Below, in pieces: positions 16,489 through 17,184 of a stretch of 17,184 nt of DNA (position 1 is its first letter; every line of letters begins with the position of its first letter). This DNA is from Betaproteobacteria bacterium (GTDB taxonomy: Bacteria > Pseudomonadota > Gammaproteobacteria > Burkholderiales > SG8-39), in the NCBI GenBank assembly GCA_009693435.1, contig SHXF01000090.1, positions 1 through 17,184 of the forward strand, in the 5' to 3' direction. Under the pieces are notes generated by a model. It worked only from the letters and a program-made list of their open reading frames with translations, was not told the origin of the DNA and ran no database searches. A program made the position numbers and the translations under genes.

Positions 16489-16509
16489 CCACTCCCGCGG
16501 CGGCATAGG
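16489..16509 (-). repeat. 21-bp intergenic repeat, copy 2
   Basis: Second copy of the element at 15513-15533 (19 of 21 bases identical), starting 10 bases after the stop of the Sel1-repeat gene. The rest of the 145-base gap 16374-16518 shows no coding frame or clear terminator. Confidence 0.5.
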
Positions 16510-16518
16510 GTGCCCGTA

Positions 16519-17184
16519 TCAGTCACACCCTTTGAATTTGCTCTGCTGACATTCGCGCGCTAGCTTTTGGGCTTCGGCCATTTGATCTGGCGTCATTTTT
16601 TTTGCAGCACGGTCTCGATTCCTCACCGCCACAGCATTACCTTTCGCCGCTGCAAGGTTGAACCACATATGAGCACGAACCGTATCCATTGCGACGCCTT
16701 GACCTTGGCCATACATAGCACCAAGGCTGTTCTGCGCCGATGAATCCCCCCGCGCTGCGGCTAACCTGAACCACTTCACCGCCTCTACATAGTCCTTCTC
16801 GACGCCTTGCCCTGCGTCATACCGGCGGCCGAGGTGATACTGCGCCGCCGAATCCCCCCGCGCTGCGGCTAACCTGAACCACTTCACCGCCTCTACATAG
16901 TCCTGAACGACGCCTTGCCCGTTGGTATACGCCACGCCGAGGAAGTTCTGCGCCGATGCATCCCCCTGCGCTGCGGCTAACCTTAACCACTTCACCGCCT
17001 CTACATAGTCCTTCTCCACGCCTTGCCCGTTGGCATACGCCATGCCGAGGTGGACCTGCGCCGTTGCACTCCCCTGCGCTGCGGCTAACCTTAACCACTT
17101 CACCGCCTCTACATAGTCCTTCTCCACGCCTTGCCCATAGAAATACCGCATGCCGAGGTGGACCTGCGCCCCTGAATCCCCCTG
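16519..17184 (-). CDS. Sel1-like repeat protein, partial (5' end outside the window)
   Basis: The open frame enters at the window edge and gives 221 residues ending in KFKGCD. It is made of Sel1-like (SLR) repeats of 36 residues with the consensus AQxxLGxxYxxGQGVxxDYVEAVKWxRLAAAxGD; about five and a half are visible, the last ones diverging (MDTVRAHMWFNLAAAKGN), followed by a basic/acidic tail with MTPDQMAEAQKLARECQ. Such alpha/alpha superhelical proteins act as scaffolds for protein partners, often in the periplasm. The ATG at 17151 lies inside a repeat, so it is not the true start; the signal peptide, if any, lies beyond the edge. The repeats are almost identical at DNA level with a 108-base period, implying recent duplication. 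Confidence 0.9.
   Translation of the reverse strand, partial: QGDSGAQVHLGMRYFYGQGVEKDYVEAVKWLRLAAAQGSATAQVHLGMAYANGQGVEKDYVEAVKWLRLAAAQGDASAQNFLGVAYTNGQGVVQDYVEAVKWFRLAAARGDSAAQYHLGRRYDAGQGVEKDYVEAVKWFRLAAARGDSSAQNSLGAMYGQGQGVAMDTVRAHMWFNLAAAKGNAVAVRNRDRAAKKMTPDQMAEAQKLARECQQSKFKGCD

Overview
The window is GC-rich chromosomal DNA that reads as a betaproteobacterium, most likely Burkholderiales. Three things support this: a Bug/TctC-type periplasmic tricarboxylate receptor, a TctDE-like two-component pair, and the betaproteobacterial housekeeping order glyA-nrdR-ribD-ribE. The species cannot be named from the sequence alone. Two stretches (about 1790-3030 and 15270-17184) are clearly more AT-rich than the rest and look like accessory DNA.

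Layout. 1-240: an inverted repeat and a 32-codon stub of a DUF1428 gene. 365-1342 (+): a Bug-type solute receptor. 1359-1783 (-): a HicB-like (DUF1902)/HicA toxin-antitoxin pair. 1850-2994 (-): a Schlafen/AlbA_2-type gene broken by a one-base frameshift. 3029-3053: a strong terminator. 3072-6716 (-): a three-gene molybdenum hydroxylase operon (small FeS, large Mo, medium FAD subunits) of the form II CO-dehydrogenase-like type. 6894-7448 (+): a response regulator lacking about 43 residues of its DNA-binding domain. 7437-7666 (-): a frameshifted small membrane protein gene. 7746-9810 (+): an intact OmpR-type regulator and its TctE-like kinase. 9877-11456 (+): an XdhC/CoxI-family maturation protein and a MocA-like nucleotidyltransferase, overlapping. 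11485-14830 (+): glyA, nrdR, ribD and ribE, tightly packed. 14831-15198: a rearrangement scar containing a 131-bp element made only of the paired ends of an IS21-like insertion sequence, abutting a decapitated Ser/Thr kinase gene. 15283-17184 (-): a small secreted protein, a surface-adhesin-E-like lipoprotein and a Sel1-repeat protein that runs off the window.

How the genes fit together. The Mo hydroxylase (coxSLM-like) needs molybdenum cytosine dinucleotide cofactor made and loaded by the MocA-like and XdhC-like proteins encoded about 3 kb away. A TctDE-like sensor pair lies between the two halves, and a tricarboxylate/aromatic-acid type binding protein lies upstream. A substrate-uptake, sensing and oxidation locus is therefore plausible, but the substrate cannot be read from the sequence. 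The housekeeping block couples one-carbon metabolism, ribonucleotide-reductase control and riboflavin synthesis. It stops right after ribE at the IS scar, where the rest of a typical rib operon is not seen.

I do not see a clearly new biological system. The most unusual items are the IS21-ends-only element with the truncated kinase, the response regulator with a partly deleted DNA-binding domain, and the AlbA_2 plus HicBA accessory island.
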